From Schizophyllum amplum (taxonomy: Eukaryota; Basidiomycota; Agaricomycetes; Agaricales; Schizophyllaceae): 64,000 nt of DNA. Below the pieces are notes generated by a model. The model saw only the letters and a program-made list of their open reading frames with translations. It ran no database searches and was not told the DNA's origin. The translations under genes were made by a program, and so were the position numbers. Below are positions 20,180-31,165 of the stretch, one piece after another. The stretch's first letter is position 1; each line of letters opens with the position of its first letter. The stretch lies in assembly GCA_007026445.1 (NCBI GenBank), contig VDMD01000002.1, positions 1,984,001 to 2,048,000 on the forward strand. Reading direction: 5' to 3'.

Positions 20180-21881
20180 ATGTCGTCCAGCGACAGCGAC
20201 CAGCCCGCGGGCATCCCCATGTCCCACTCGAACATCACCGCCCCCACACCCCAGAACACGCCCCACAACCACGCGCCCATCACCACCGGCCTCTCGCGCC
20301 CCACCGTCGCCGCGATCAGCGAGGACGCGGAGGGTGAGGCGGCCGAGGCGGGGCTCTCAGGCAGCGCGATCACGGGCGCGCTGCAGTCGATGGTCACCAG
20401 CCGCCTCGGGTCACTCGTCGGCGCGAGCAGTGGCTACGTCGAGAGCCTCCCTGACGACGTCAAGCGCAGCGTCGAGGCGCTCAAGGGCATCCAGACCGAG
20501 CAGGACGCGCTGCTGAACAAGTTTAAGTGGGAGGCGCTCGAGCTCGAGCGGAAGGTGAGCACGGATCGCGTTTGTAAGAGGCAGGGAAGCTAACGCAGAT
20601 GGGCGATCGCGCAGTACAACACGCTCCAGGCGCCTTTGTACGACCGCAGGAAGGCGATCATCGCTGGTCAATTGGCGCCCACGGAGGAGGAGGTCAAGAA
20701 GGGCGCGGAATTGTTCAAGGAGGAGGATGATGAGTACAAGGAGTCCAAGGTTGAGGGCGAGGCTGGTGCGTATAATCATCGCCGCGTATGTGTGTCCGTC
20801 TGACGTCGTCGCAGGCCCTTCTGCTATCCCCTCGTTCTGGCTGAATGCTCTCCGCACACATCCGGGTCTCATGGAACTGATCTCTGAGCGCGATGAGGAG
20901 GCACTCAAGTGGCTCGTTGACATCCGTGTGGTCAACTTGCCGTTAAAGGACGCTGACGAAGGTGCCTCATCATGCGCGATTTTTTCACGGCTATTACTCA
21001 TGGCCGCCCCACAGAGACCAAGAAGCTCTTGGCCATACCCGAGGAGTCCGCATCCAGCCCCGGTTATAGTCTGCTATTCTACTTTAACGCGGCAGAAAAC
21101 CCATATTTCTCGGAAGAGGTGCTCGTGAAGACGTACTTTTACCAGTCTTCGGTGGACGATCTGGGTGACTGGAGTACGTTTTCTTTAGGGCGGTTGTTTG
21201 CCGACCAGATGCTAACATGTTATCAGTTTACGACAAGGCAATCGGAACGAAGATCACTTGGAAGGAGGAGGATATGGATTTGACCCGGGAGTGGGAAGTC
21301 AAGAGGCAGAGGAATAAGAGTATGTTGGACGTCTGCGACGCGCGACTATGACTGACCCGGTATTGTAGGCACGAACCGCACGCGCCTCGTGCGAAAGGCG
21401 AAGCCGACACAGTCCTTCTTCAACTTCTTCGACCCGCCTCTTCCGCCCAATCCCGAGGACGCGAAGGTGAGCAAGGCAGAATCGCATATGGCTTCCTGAC
21501 TAACGTTTCGCCAGACCGAGGAGGAAGCCGACGCCATGGAGGAGATTGAAGAGCGTCTGGAAATCGACTACCAGATTGGCGAGGATCTTAAGGAGAAGGT
21601 TTGTGGATGGATCTGTCATTTCCTTGCTGTGGTCTAAAATCATAACTCAGATCGTCCCGCGCGCCATCGACTACTTCACCGGTAAGGCGCTGGCCTTCGA
21701 CGACTTCTCTGAGTCGGAGGACGAGGACGAGGACGACTATGTCACGGAACCATCGGACGACGACGACGATGACGATGATGATGATGAGGAGGACCTTCCG
21801 CCACGGAAGCGCACCGCGAAGAAGGGCGGCAAGGGCGCCGGCGGCGCTCAGGTCAACCCGGAAGAATGCAAACAGCAGTAA
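20180..21881 (+). CDS. NAP1: Nucleosome assembly protein 1
   Basis: Histone H2A-H2B chaperone shuttling between cytoplasm and nucleus. The spliced product runs MSSSDSDQPAGIPMSHSNIT, a disordered N-terminus, then SLPDDVKRSVEALKGIQTEQ and KFKWEALELERK (long dimerisation helix). Next come YNTLQAPLYDRRKAIIAGQL, IPSFWLNALRTHPGLMELIS, YSLLFYFNAAENPYFSEEVL, VKTYFYQ, AIGTKITWKEEDMDLT and QSFFNFFDPPLPP, all in the canonical NAP order. The C-terminus is a long Asp/Glu tract encoded by a GAY run at about 21715-21800, followed by a basic PPRKRTAKK segment that could serve in nuclear import. At least seven introns interrupt the gene. Length and order are as expected for fungal Nap1. Confidence 0.93.
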
Positions 21882-22730
21882 AGCGCGTCGGCTAGTCGCA
21901 AGCGGCGCCGTCTCTGCCAAACTGTCGTCGCCTTTCCCCGAATCGCGCGGCTTTGCCACAAATGAACAATACTCAACGCTGGGTCGATAGGTGGGTCACC
22001 GGCACTGTAAAATTATGCACCCATTTTTGTTTCCTTGATACGCATGCATCTTTCCTTGGTACGTGAGCATCGCTCGGTAACAGACATCGCTGTACTTTTG
22101 CTGTAGTAGTAGCCGCTGCTGGAGGAATTAGCAGTTGTTGCTGTCCGCGTCTTTGGCTATTGAGTTCTGCATCGTCGTTGCTGGTGCCAGTGGCCAAACT
22201 AGAAGACCTGGGCTGATGGAGGGTACGTCACGAGACGTTGTGGGTCCACTTGCTGGAGCATCAGCAAGAACCCGCAGCAGTTCATAAATGCGGGGCTACT
22301 GCGCAGTTTGAACTCTTCCCTCTTTCGTCGACAATGGCACTGCTGAGAGCTGACTCTGTGGACTGCCCGTACGACGTCGACTGCTTGACCGAGCTGTGGC
22401 CAAGTCGATGAAACATCGGAGGCTCGGCCGGCGCGGCTACCCGGTCGTCACGGGCATTTTAAGGTGGCGGCCGTCGCGCCTTGTTTGACGGCTTGTCTCC
22501 TCCTGCTCCGAATCCCGATTGAGTGCTGCTTGGCCAGCCTCCTATTCCTGTGACCGGTCGAGACCCAAGAACGCTGTTTGCTGGTCTTTCGCCTCTTGAC
22601 TCCGTCACCCACCTTTCCACCTACGACCTTCAACCGCTTTCGCAGGCCGTCGCTGTCACTCATTCATCTTCTTCCCACTTTACTCCCCGAATAATCCACC
22701 ACATCTCTCTCCTACACGACCCACGACAAC
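21882..22730. other. Intergenic, about 850 bp
   Basis: NAP1 3' region and promoter of the glucanase. A TTCATAAATG string near 22281 is a weak TATA-like candidate; the last 150 bp are pyrimidine-rich, common upstream of fungal starts. No gene seen. Confidence 0.5.
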
Positions 22731-24409
22731 ATGTCAGAGTATCAGAGTGGTATGGCCGCGGCCCTCGAGAAGAGCAATGCGCGCTCGCGGCGGGCGAAGA
22801 AGATCGTGCGTCGTACTCCCTCGCTTGGGGCTGTGTGCGGCTAACATTCCCCGCTGGCAGGTTCTCGGCAGCGTAGTCGCCCTCGTCGTAATCGTTGCGC
22901 TGGCCGTCGGTCTCGGTGTTGGTCTTTCGCGCAACAAGTCATCCTCCTCTTCCTCCTCCGGCTCGAGCGGGGCGTCAAATCCCGAATCGGACAGCTCGGT
23001 AGGCGACGACCCGTCGAACTTTGAGAAGGACGACCGGTTGCACCAGTCCTTCTATGGGATTGCGTACACGCCCGAGGGCTCTATCATGCCGGATTGTGGG
23101 GCGAAGCTTGGTGAGTGCACATGTGGCGCGCAATTGTGGGCGCAGACTGACGCCGAGCGCAGAGGATGTCATCAAGGATATTCAGGTAGGGCATCGTCAA
23201 CCGTCTGCTGCTGCCCCGGGCTAACGCGCCACGTAGCTCATGTCCCAGCTGACCAAGCGTGTCCGCCTCTATGGCGCAGACTGCAATCAGTCGGCTCTTG
23301 TGGTACGTGCGCCCGCGTGCCTTCCTACAGCACTATCTGATGTGGCGCGCACAGCTTGAGGCGATTCAGCAGACCAAGGTCGAGTGAGTTTCGACCGCTT
23401 TCTCGGCAGAGTGAGGCACTGATGGCTCGCAGCATGCAAGTCTACCTTGCCAACTACGACGTCCCCGGCGACTCCGACGCGTACACGCGCCAGCGCGATG
23501 CCCTCAAGGAGGCGATCCAGACGTATGGCACGGACCACATAGCGGGCGTCACCGTCGGCAACGAGTACATCCTGAACTACCTCAACGATAACGGCGGCAC
23601 GGACCCCAACGATGCCATTGGCAATGCAGGCGGCAAGCTTCTCATTGCGGATATCGACGACACCAAGCAAATGCTCAGCGATCTTGGCGTTGATCTTCCT
23701 GTGGGCAATTCGGACGCGGGCAGCTACTTCAACAACGAGGTGCTCGAGAATGTCGATTACGGGGTAAGTGGCTGGATCCCGGGTATGTGGGGCAAATTGG
23801 CTGACTATCATAGATGTCCAACGTCCACGCGTGGTTCGCAAACACCACCGCGGACGATGCGGCGGACTGGGTGTTCTCATTCTTCGAGGAGACTAATGTC
23901 GAGCCGGCGTCAGAATTGAGCAACTCTCCGCAGATGTACATTGCTGAGACGGGCTGGCCTACGGTAAGCTGGGTGCACGAGACATAATCACACTGACTAA
24001 CGCACGCTTGTTCAGAAATCGTCCGATGCGGCCAACGCCAACAATGGTGCCAGCGACGCGTCAGAGGCAAATCTTCAAGTGAGTAGTGATTTTGTCATGC
24101 GTACTTATTCTTGTACTGACGTGCTCTTCAGATCTTCATCGACGACTTTGTCTGCCAGGCAAATAGCAACAACATCGGGTACTTCTTCTTTGAGGTGCGT
24201 GTACTCTTCTTCCTCTTTCAGACGCCACCTAACGTGCTTGCAGTTTTTTGACGAGGAGTGGAAGGACGCGCAGTACGGCGGTGTTGAGGGTTGGTGGGGT
24301 CTCTTTACCGCGGAGTAAGTCGGCGTGTTTGCTTTCGTGGTACAGAGCTAACAGTCTCCGCAGCCGTCAACTCAAGGATTTGACGATTCCCGACTGCGCG
24401 GCACCGTAA
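22731..24409 (+). CDS. Membrane-anchored GH17 beta-1,3-glucanase
   Basis: Glycoside hydrolase family 17 enzyme acting on cell-wall beta-1,3-glucan. The protein starts MSEYQSGMAAALEKSNARSR with no cleavable signal. After the first intron comes a single hydrophobic span, VLGSVVALVVIVALAVGLGV, at about residues 25-45, so it is a type II membrane protein, followed by a Ser-rich linker. The catalytic barrel shows FYGIAYTPEG, KRVRLYGADCNQS, HIAGVTVGNEYI with the acid/base Glu (near 23560) and MYIAETGWPT with the nucleophile Glu (near 23950). Later segments are IGYFFFE, FFDEEWKDAQYGGVEGWWGL and the end LKDLTIPDCAAP. About ten short introns. The topology matches fungal Scw/Bgl2-related membrane-bound GH17 proteins of basidiomycetes. 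Confidence 0.88.
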
Positions 24410-24821
24410 ATTCAGACAGGCTATCAGATCTTCAGACTGGTCACATTGCTTTCTATCCCCTGCGCACCACATCCTGATGTGCTCACTCGCTATTCAGTCG
24501 CTCACTCATTCAGTTGGACATGCTAACCCAGAGCTCCGCTCAGCTATCGCTATGTACATGGACTTTTCGAGTATTGTATGGGTACCATGGATTTACTACG
24601 TCGAATGGAACCTGATGAGGGACTTGGTCACTGCGATTGCGAGGTCGAGAAAAAGCCTGGAATGAACTGAAGTGCCCATGAGTCTGAGACTATGGCCTGA
24701 GCGCCGAGGGGTTATGTAAACGGGTTTACATCTTGTCCTTGTACTTAGACCGCGCGCCATAGGCAAACTCAAGAAACGCCGGCTCTCGAACGCTGTTGCC
24801 GCCGCCGTCGTTCCGCTCGCC
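24410..24821. other. Intergenic, VPS17 promoter region
   Basis: About 410 bp, nothing specific recognised. Confidence 0.5.
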
Positions 24822-27142
24822 ATGTTCGACCCACTCAGCTCCTCCGCCGCCGCGTTCGGCGGCAGCAACGAAGAACCTCCTCCCTGGCCGACGACACCTC
24901 ATCTCCCCAATTCCCGTCAGTACACTTGCTGTTCTCGTCGGACGGGACACCCAGCTCACAGCCCGCAGCTATCCCCCATCTCGGCCGCGGCGCGTCCCCC
25001 AAGCCCCCCTCGACGCCGGAGAAAGGGCCTGCGCCGGGCCCGTACGGGAAGCAGCCGCAGATATACGGCCAGCCCGAGGCAGGGCTCATCTCCCCGCGCG
25101 ACACCCCTGGCGCTAACGGCGCGCGCTTCGAGCGCGGGGACCCCTACCTGCGCGTGCGCATCACCGGCCTCGACCGCAACAGGCGCGACATCCTCGTCAA
25201 GTTCGACGCGCAGACGAACCTGTCGAACTTCACGGGCACGACGTACCGCAACGTCTCGCGCTCGTACCTCGAGTTTCAGCAGTTCTACGAGAGCATCGTG
25301 CTCAGCAACCCGCAGACGATCGTGCCCGCGCTGCCGCTTGCGCAGACGTCGGCGCCGACGGACGAGGAGGATGATCGGCTCGTGAGGATCATGCTGCAGC
25401 GGTGGATGGCAAGGATATGCGAGGACCCGATCTTGTTGGCGGATGAGGACTTGCGGTCGTTCATCGAGAGCGACTTTGGGTATCAGCCGACGCCGAGGCC
25501 GCGCCGCAAGACGTCGTCGGGCTTTAGCCTCATACGACGCGGTGTGCCTGATGAGGACGAGGAATTGCAGCGCGCGCGATTCGAGCTTACAAAGCTGGAG
25601 GGGCAGTTCTTCGAAACGGCACGGGCAGTGGACAAGCTTGCTATAGCGCGCAAAAGTGAGTGTCGGCCGCCTTGTCGTTTTCATCCGCGCTGACATTTCT
25701 CCAGCTCTCGCAGGCGCGCACGCCGAGATGGGCAACAAACTCATTAATGTCGCTATCACTGAAGCTCATCCTCCCCTTGCCAACGCCTTCCGCAAGATCG
25801 GCAGGACTTGGCATAGTCTCGCCGACCTCGACCAGGCGCAGGCTATCAGCGAATGCGTCGTGATTGGCGACTCGCTGGGATACCAGGGTATGAACGCCCG
25901 GTCGGCCAAGGAGACGCTGCAGATGCGCACGGGTGTTCTGGAAGAATATCAGGCTGCAGTCAAGACGACCATCTCAAAGCGCAGGCAGATCGAGCGCCTG
26001 AAGGCGAGCTCGAATATTCGCCCGGAAAAGGTTGATGACGCGCTGGAGGATATGGAGGAGGTGCGTGCTATGTGCAATATCTCGAAGCCCTGCACTAAAC
26101 AACATCACAGGCAAACAAGTACGAGCAGGTGCTTGCCCGGAGAGCGGAGGGCATCTCACAAAACTTGCATCGCGCTCTGGAGACCCATAACCATTACGCC
26201 AACGACGACATCACGACAGCGCTTATTGAGCATGCGCGCTCTTCCATCATGTACGAGCGCCAGCTCCTCCGCGAGCTGGAGTCTTTGCGGGCAGATGTCG
26301 ATAACGCGGACAAGCCTGCGCCCCCTGTGGCAAACGGCGTCCCTCGGCCATTAGTTGTCCCGCCCCTCGAAGAGTTCACTCGCCCACCACTACCTCCGCA
26401 GGCGCAATCTGCACCCGGACCGTCCGTGCGGCTACCCTCTCAGCTGCAAACCCCACCGCAGACTGCGACGCCCCAGGGCCCCGGCCTGACCGCGTCCGTC
26501 ACTGTCCAGCCGTCGCCCGTACGTCCGCCATATCCCGAGCCGCCGTCATCGTCTGCATCGACGCAGGGCATATACTCGAGCGACCAGCCTCCGTCGCCGT
26601 TGCCGCCAGCTGCCACTGCCCGTGTGGATCCACTTTCGGCGCCACAGACGCCGACGCGCGCGACCGCCAATACGCTACCTCAGTCGCCGGGCGCTGGACC
26701 TTCTTCGCCGTCGCCATTGCCCTTCGCACCGAGCCCGATTCCGCGCCCGACGCCGGACGGTCCCCCTCTTGGTGGTCGATTTGCGGATGGTACGAAGTCC
26801 ATGTTTATCAAGCCGTCGCCATCGCCGTTGGCATCAGGCCCACCGTTATCCGCCTCAGCGATCATGCAGCGTCCGAGTGGTCCAGTCGCGCCGGGGCCGC
26901 TGGGTCCGCTCAGCGCGCCTACCTCAGGAGGTACAACAAACGGCTCTTTCGATCCGCTCATGGGCGGCGCTATTGCGAACGCGCCGACGGTGTCCGGGCA
27001 GCATCCCGCCTCATTGCAGAATGGGCTCGATCCGCTGGGGCAATTTAAGCCCGCGTACTCTACTGCGTCGGTACGGGTGAACCCGCAGCGACCGCGTCTG
27101 GATGCGAAGGAGGCGGCGAGCAAGTTGGCGAATATGTTCTAG
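24822..27142 (+). CDS. VPS17: Retromer-associated sorting nexin VPS17
   Basis: PX-BAR protein that pairs with Vps5 on endosomes and drives retromer-dependent recycling to the Golgi. Four exons separated by introns 24916-24968, 25656-25704 and 26061-26110. The PX domain begins DPYLRVRITGLDRNRRDILV and continues FTGTTYRNVSRSYLEFQQFY and LSNPQTIVPALPLAQTSAPT, then RWMARICEDPILLADEDLRS and SFIESDFGYQP, in the usual Vps17 order. The BAR domain follows (ELTKLEGQFFETARAVDKLA, MGNKLINVAITEAHPPLANA, RSSIMYERQLLRELE). A long proline-rich disordered tail of about 270 residues ends DAKEAASKLANMF; the conserved ending suggests a real function for the C-terminus. Confidence 0.9.
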
Positions 27143-27389
27143 GAGGAGTGCGTACGGTACCAATGTAGCAGTGCTGAGCGCTGAGATGTGGAGGATTCAC
27201 ATCTGTCTGTTGTACCTATTTACTTAGCAAGTGGATGGATTGGTTTCTGTTCCGTGTTCTCTTTCGTGAATGCGTGATATATGATGTTACTTTGTGAGGC
27301 CAACCATATGTCCCTTCAAGAATTACTACAGAGGAAAATGCAAGAGCATCTTCAAGGCAGATCTTCGACACGAGGCAAAGTATAGACGG
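27143..27389. other. Convergent 3' ends
   Basis: Short spacer between VPS17 and the HMG-box gene, which converge. Nothing else seen. Confidence 0.6.
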
Positions 27390-30300
27390 TCAGCGTCGTT
27401 CCTCCGCCGGCGGGTCGCCCCATCCGCTGGTTCGATACGACGCCCACTGTTGTGCCGGCTCTGCCATCGCGCCGTGCACGCCAGTAACAGGCCCACTCAA
27501 ATCTCCACCCGTTCCAGGCCAAGGTCCGCCACCTGTCTGCTCGGGTGGCGAAAATCCTTTCATCGCAGGACTTGCTAGAGGCGAGATCTGGGCTGACAAG
27601 TGCTGCGGCTGCGCGTATGGTGAATGCTCTGGGTGTATGGAGAGGTGACCTGGTTGCGCGTACGGGGATTGCTGGGAGTGCGTGTATGGTGAATGTTGCG
27701 CCTGTGCGTACGGGGAATATTGTGAAGATTGTGGCTGGGAGTACGGCGACTGCTGCGACTGGGTATACGGAGACGGATGCAGGTAATGTTGCGGGTAATA
27801 TACAGGTTGCTGGTTCCAAGATGATTGCTGTGGCCATGTCGTTTGTTGTGGGGTGTACATCGCGGGACTATATGCAGGAGGTGCGGGTTCTTGCGGTGTC
27901 CAGTCCGCATACGACCACTCAGATGACGTGCCGTAAGTGGCGGGGAACTCAACAGGCTGTTGCTGCTGTTGCTCGTTGGCGTGCTGGTGCGGTACCGGCA
28001 AGGACATCAACGGCAGCTCGGGCGACGCCTGCGTTGTCCAATCCGCAGTTTCTGCGAAGGCTGCTTCGTCGTAGCCCGAGGACCATTTGTTGTGTATTTG
28101 GGGCGCCTCGATGGCTGCAAGGACTCCCTGTCGTCCGGTCTCCCGAGTCCACTGTATGCCGCTTGTGTCCTCTGTGTGGTGGTAAGGCTGCGCAAGCGTC
28201 AGCTGGGGGCGGCGTCGGCGTAAGTAAAGCGGTCTTGCCTGCCAGTCGCTGCATTCATATCCCATGCCCTCCGTGGTGAGCGGTGCCCAGTTTTGCTGCG
28301 AGGGTACGTCGACCTGACTTTCATTGCTGGTCTGGGCAGTCTGTGGCAGGTCCTGATATGTGCTCGTGAAGCTGGAAGTCTGACTCGTGATAGTGGGCTG
28401 CGGATGCTGCAACAGCGCCGGTTCGACGCTCGGCGTATACGTATACTGTTGATGTTCCACCGGCGACGCCCTTTGTATCGGGAGCGATATCGTGTCCCTG
28501 CGTCCGTGTGTCGGGCGAGTACCTAAACTCGAGGCTTCGGAGGTTGCCGCCGTGAACATAGAGCCAGAGATGCTCCAACCCACACCAGGCTGGCCGACCT
28601 TCCCCACGCCAAAGGGTACGGAGATGCCAGAACTGCCCGGGGGCGTCGGCCTCACGACGTTCTGCGGCGTTGTACTCCCACTGCTACCACCAGCGTCGTC
28701 TGACTCCTCTTCTTCCTCGCGTCGCGCAATGAAGTCGGGGATCTGCACTATTGACGGCGATGGACCCTTGTCCATCGGTGGTGCGGAAGACGAGCGCTTG
28801 AACATTTCCGTCAACGGCACAATGCCCATACCGTGGCGCTCGAAACCTGCAGCAGGTCGCGCATGGGGGGAGGCTAGAGACGTCGCAGGGGATGTAAATG
28901 GCGATGCAGCTGTCGTCGCTGGAGACATTACTGGAGTATGTGGCGCCACAGGTGGAGCTGGAAGCCGTTGCATATCGGCCGGCGCAAAATACGGTGATGC
29001 ATCTGGCGACTTAGCGTACGCCAAGTCGGCGCCAACACGCCCATGATCGCGTCCCGATATCTGAGAGGGGGCACCAAAATGCTGCAATGCGCCGGCTCGA
29101 GTAGGCGGCATCTCAGAAGGCCCCTTTTGGGGTTTTGCCTGTCTGTTGGCAACACTACGAGGATCATGGTAGAACCGGATGTTGAGTGAGCCCTGCGGTG
29201 CTGCACCAAAGGCCTGGCTCGGACCAGTGGTCGCCTTGGCTTCGGCAAGGATAGGCGAGCTAAAAGCCGATTCAGGTGTTGAGGGCGGTCCCTGCGCTGA
29301 GTCTGACTGAAGGTGCTCATGCTGTTCGACAGGCGTCGCTGGTACGTGGCGGAAGATGCCTCCAGAGGTACTTTGCTCTCGACCCTTCCCCTTGTCTTGC
29401 TTTTTGCGAGGGGGAGATACATCAGTGTTGCGTCCACGCCCACCGCTATGCTGTCCCGGCGCGAGAAGCTCCGCAACCATCGCCGAACGCTTCTCCCTCC
29501 GAGGACTCTCTGGCAAGCGCGCCGCTGGTCGAGAAGGCCCGCCGAGCTCGACACTTCGACCACGACCTCGACGCGACGCAGTGGACTGTGACCGTGTCTT
29601 CGTCGCCAAGGATCTGGAGCGTAGTCTACCTCCCGTTTCTTCTTGAGGCGGCGATAGTAGCGATGGTATCTGTGTCGACAGCCGGGAACGACCCGGTGCT
29701 TCCTCGTCGCGCGCCGATATCGGAGACGAGCCAGTTATTGAGATATGTTCCACTGAAGGTGAGCCAGTATCGATCTGATCAAGCACAATTTGAGGCCCGG
29801 AGACTTCAGCAACGCTCGCCGAAGATGAAGCAGTATCCTCCGTGTCGGTGGTTTCGGAGAGAGCAGAGGCCTGCTTTCCCTTGCTGGAGCCTTCCCCCTT
29901 GTCATAATTCCCGCCACCTCCGTCTTTGATTCTGCCCTTGCGCGGTCGCGGACCTGAGGGCTGACCTAGTCCAGCGGCGATCTGCTGAGGCTTAAAGCGC
30001 CAATCCGGATAGCGTCGGCGATGTTCTTCTTGAGCAAGTATAGCTTTGGCTTCCCATTCTGCCCGTTCATGCGCCGGTAGTGCGCGCCATGCTTCACCTA
30101 CACCGAGCGTGTGAAAAATGTGGCGCGATTATTTCAACTAGCAAACGCACCAACGAGCTTGCCTAAACGATCTTTCTTCCCCCCGGCTCCCCCTTCCAAG
30201 GTGTAAGTGCGCACAAATGAGGCTCGAAATAGGATGAACGCGTTGGGCGCCCTAGGGATGTAATCCGGGTCTTGTGCGCGTCGTCTATTGGTCCGGCCGC

Positions 30301-30613
30301 CGCCTACGAACGCGTCATCTGTGTAGAGGGGGGTGACTTCGTGAGTCGAGAATTGAGCCAAAGAAGCGCCGGAGACGACGGGGGATGGATGGGGAAATCG
30401 TGGCGTCTGCTGGAGCCCGCCCTCGTAGGGTGTCATGTCGGTGTTGAAGGTGAAGGTCATGGACGAAGTGGGTTCTACCAGAGGGGGAGGTCCATCGTCG
30501 TCTTCATCGGCCGCGCCTTCTTCTTCGTACTCTTTGTATGGGACTTGCACATTGTACGGCGCGCCTGCTGCGTCCTGCGATTCGTCGGTGGGCCCGACTC
30601 TGTCCTCGGACAT
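27390..30613 (-). CDS. HMG-box transcription factor with Q/S/P/Y-rich low-complexity tail
   Basis: One intron (30150-30098) splits the HMG box. Spliced, the box reads YIPRAPNAFILFRASFVRTY, then KKDRLGKLVGEAWRALPAHE and AKAILAQEEHRRRYPDWRFK, the MATA_HMG-like form common in basidiomycete mating-type and developmental regulators. I chose the start MSEDRVGPTDES at 30613; an in-frame Met at 30793 would add 60 residues. The rest, about 850 residues, is disordered: Ser/Pro-rich, then an Ala/Ser/Pro segment, then a Q-rich stretch and tandem SPYxQxQ units (about 27610-27790). A DNA-binding regulator located in the nucleus is the safe reading; target genes unknown. It is divergent with the meiotic gene at 31166. 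Confidence 0.8.
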
Positions 30614-31165
30614 GATCGCTTTGACGAGGGGGCGAGCGACGTGCGAGGCTGTGCGCTCGTGTTCAGCGCGCAACGTCCTCGTGGGAGAGAGCAAGACGTA
30701 CAAAGAACAGCGAGGGAGCAACGGGGATAGAGAGGCGTCCGGCGGTAAAAGGACCATTCCCACAAGCAGGCGAAGAGTCTCCGGCTTCGTCATCCTCTCA
30801 CACGACGAGCATCGATCCGGGCGCTTCGTATATGATCCAGCAGACCGGCTGGATGCACAGGGCCGACGGAATCAGTATGAGATCAAATGAAGGGCTCGGG
30901 CACTTGCTGTTTATCGCGATCCCTTTCTGCCCGTCTTTGGCAAGCACGCGCCCGTCCACCGGATCCGCGCGGATACCGATAAGTATGAAAAGTTAAGGGG
31001 GGACAGACTGAGATGATGGAGAAAGACAAGAGCCGTGGCGCAAGATGCCTCCTGCCGATGTGGGGACGGCGACAAACGGCGACAAACGCGACGGAGGCAC
31101 TTTCGTCGCAGAACGTGGTGTCACGCGTGATGTTACGCGACGCGTCCTTGTTCTCAACCGCCATC
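30614..31165. promoter_or_regulatory. Divergent promoter region between HMG-box gene and ZIP2-like gene
   Basis: About 550 bp. If the longer HMG start is used it shrinks to 370 bp. No clear binding motif is identified. Confidence 0.4.

Noticed and set aside
24926..25759. Long minus-strand frame opposite the VPS17 PX domain
   Set aside because: Antisense shadow of VPS17 exon 2.
27545..28279. 244-codon plus-strand frame opposite the HMG-box protein tail
   Set aside because: Open because of the repeat composition on the other strand; no family features.
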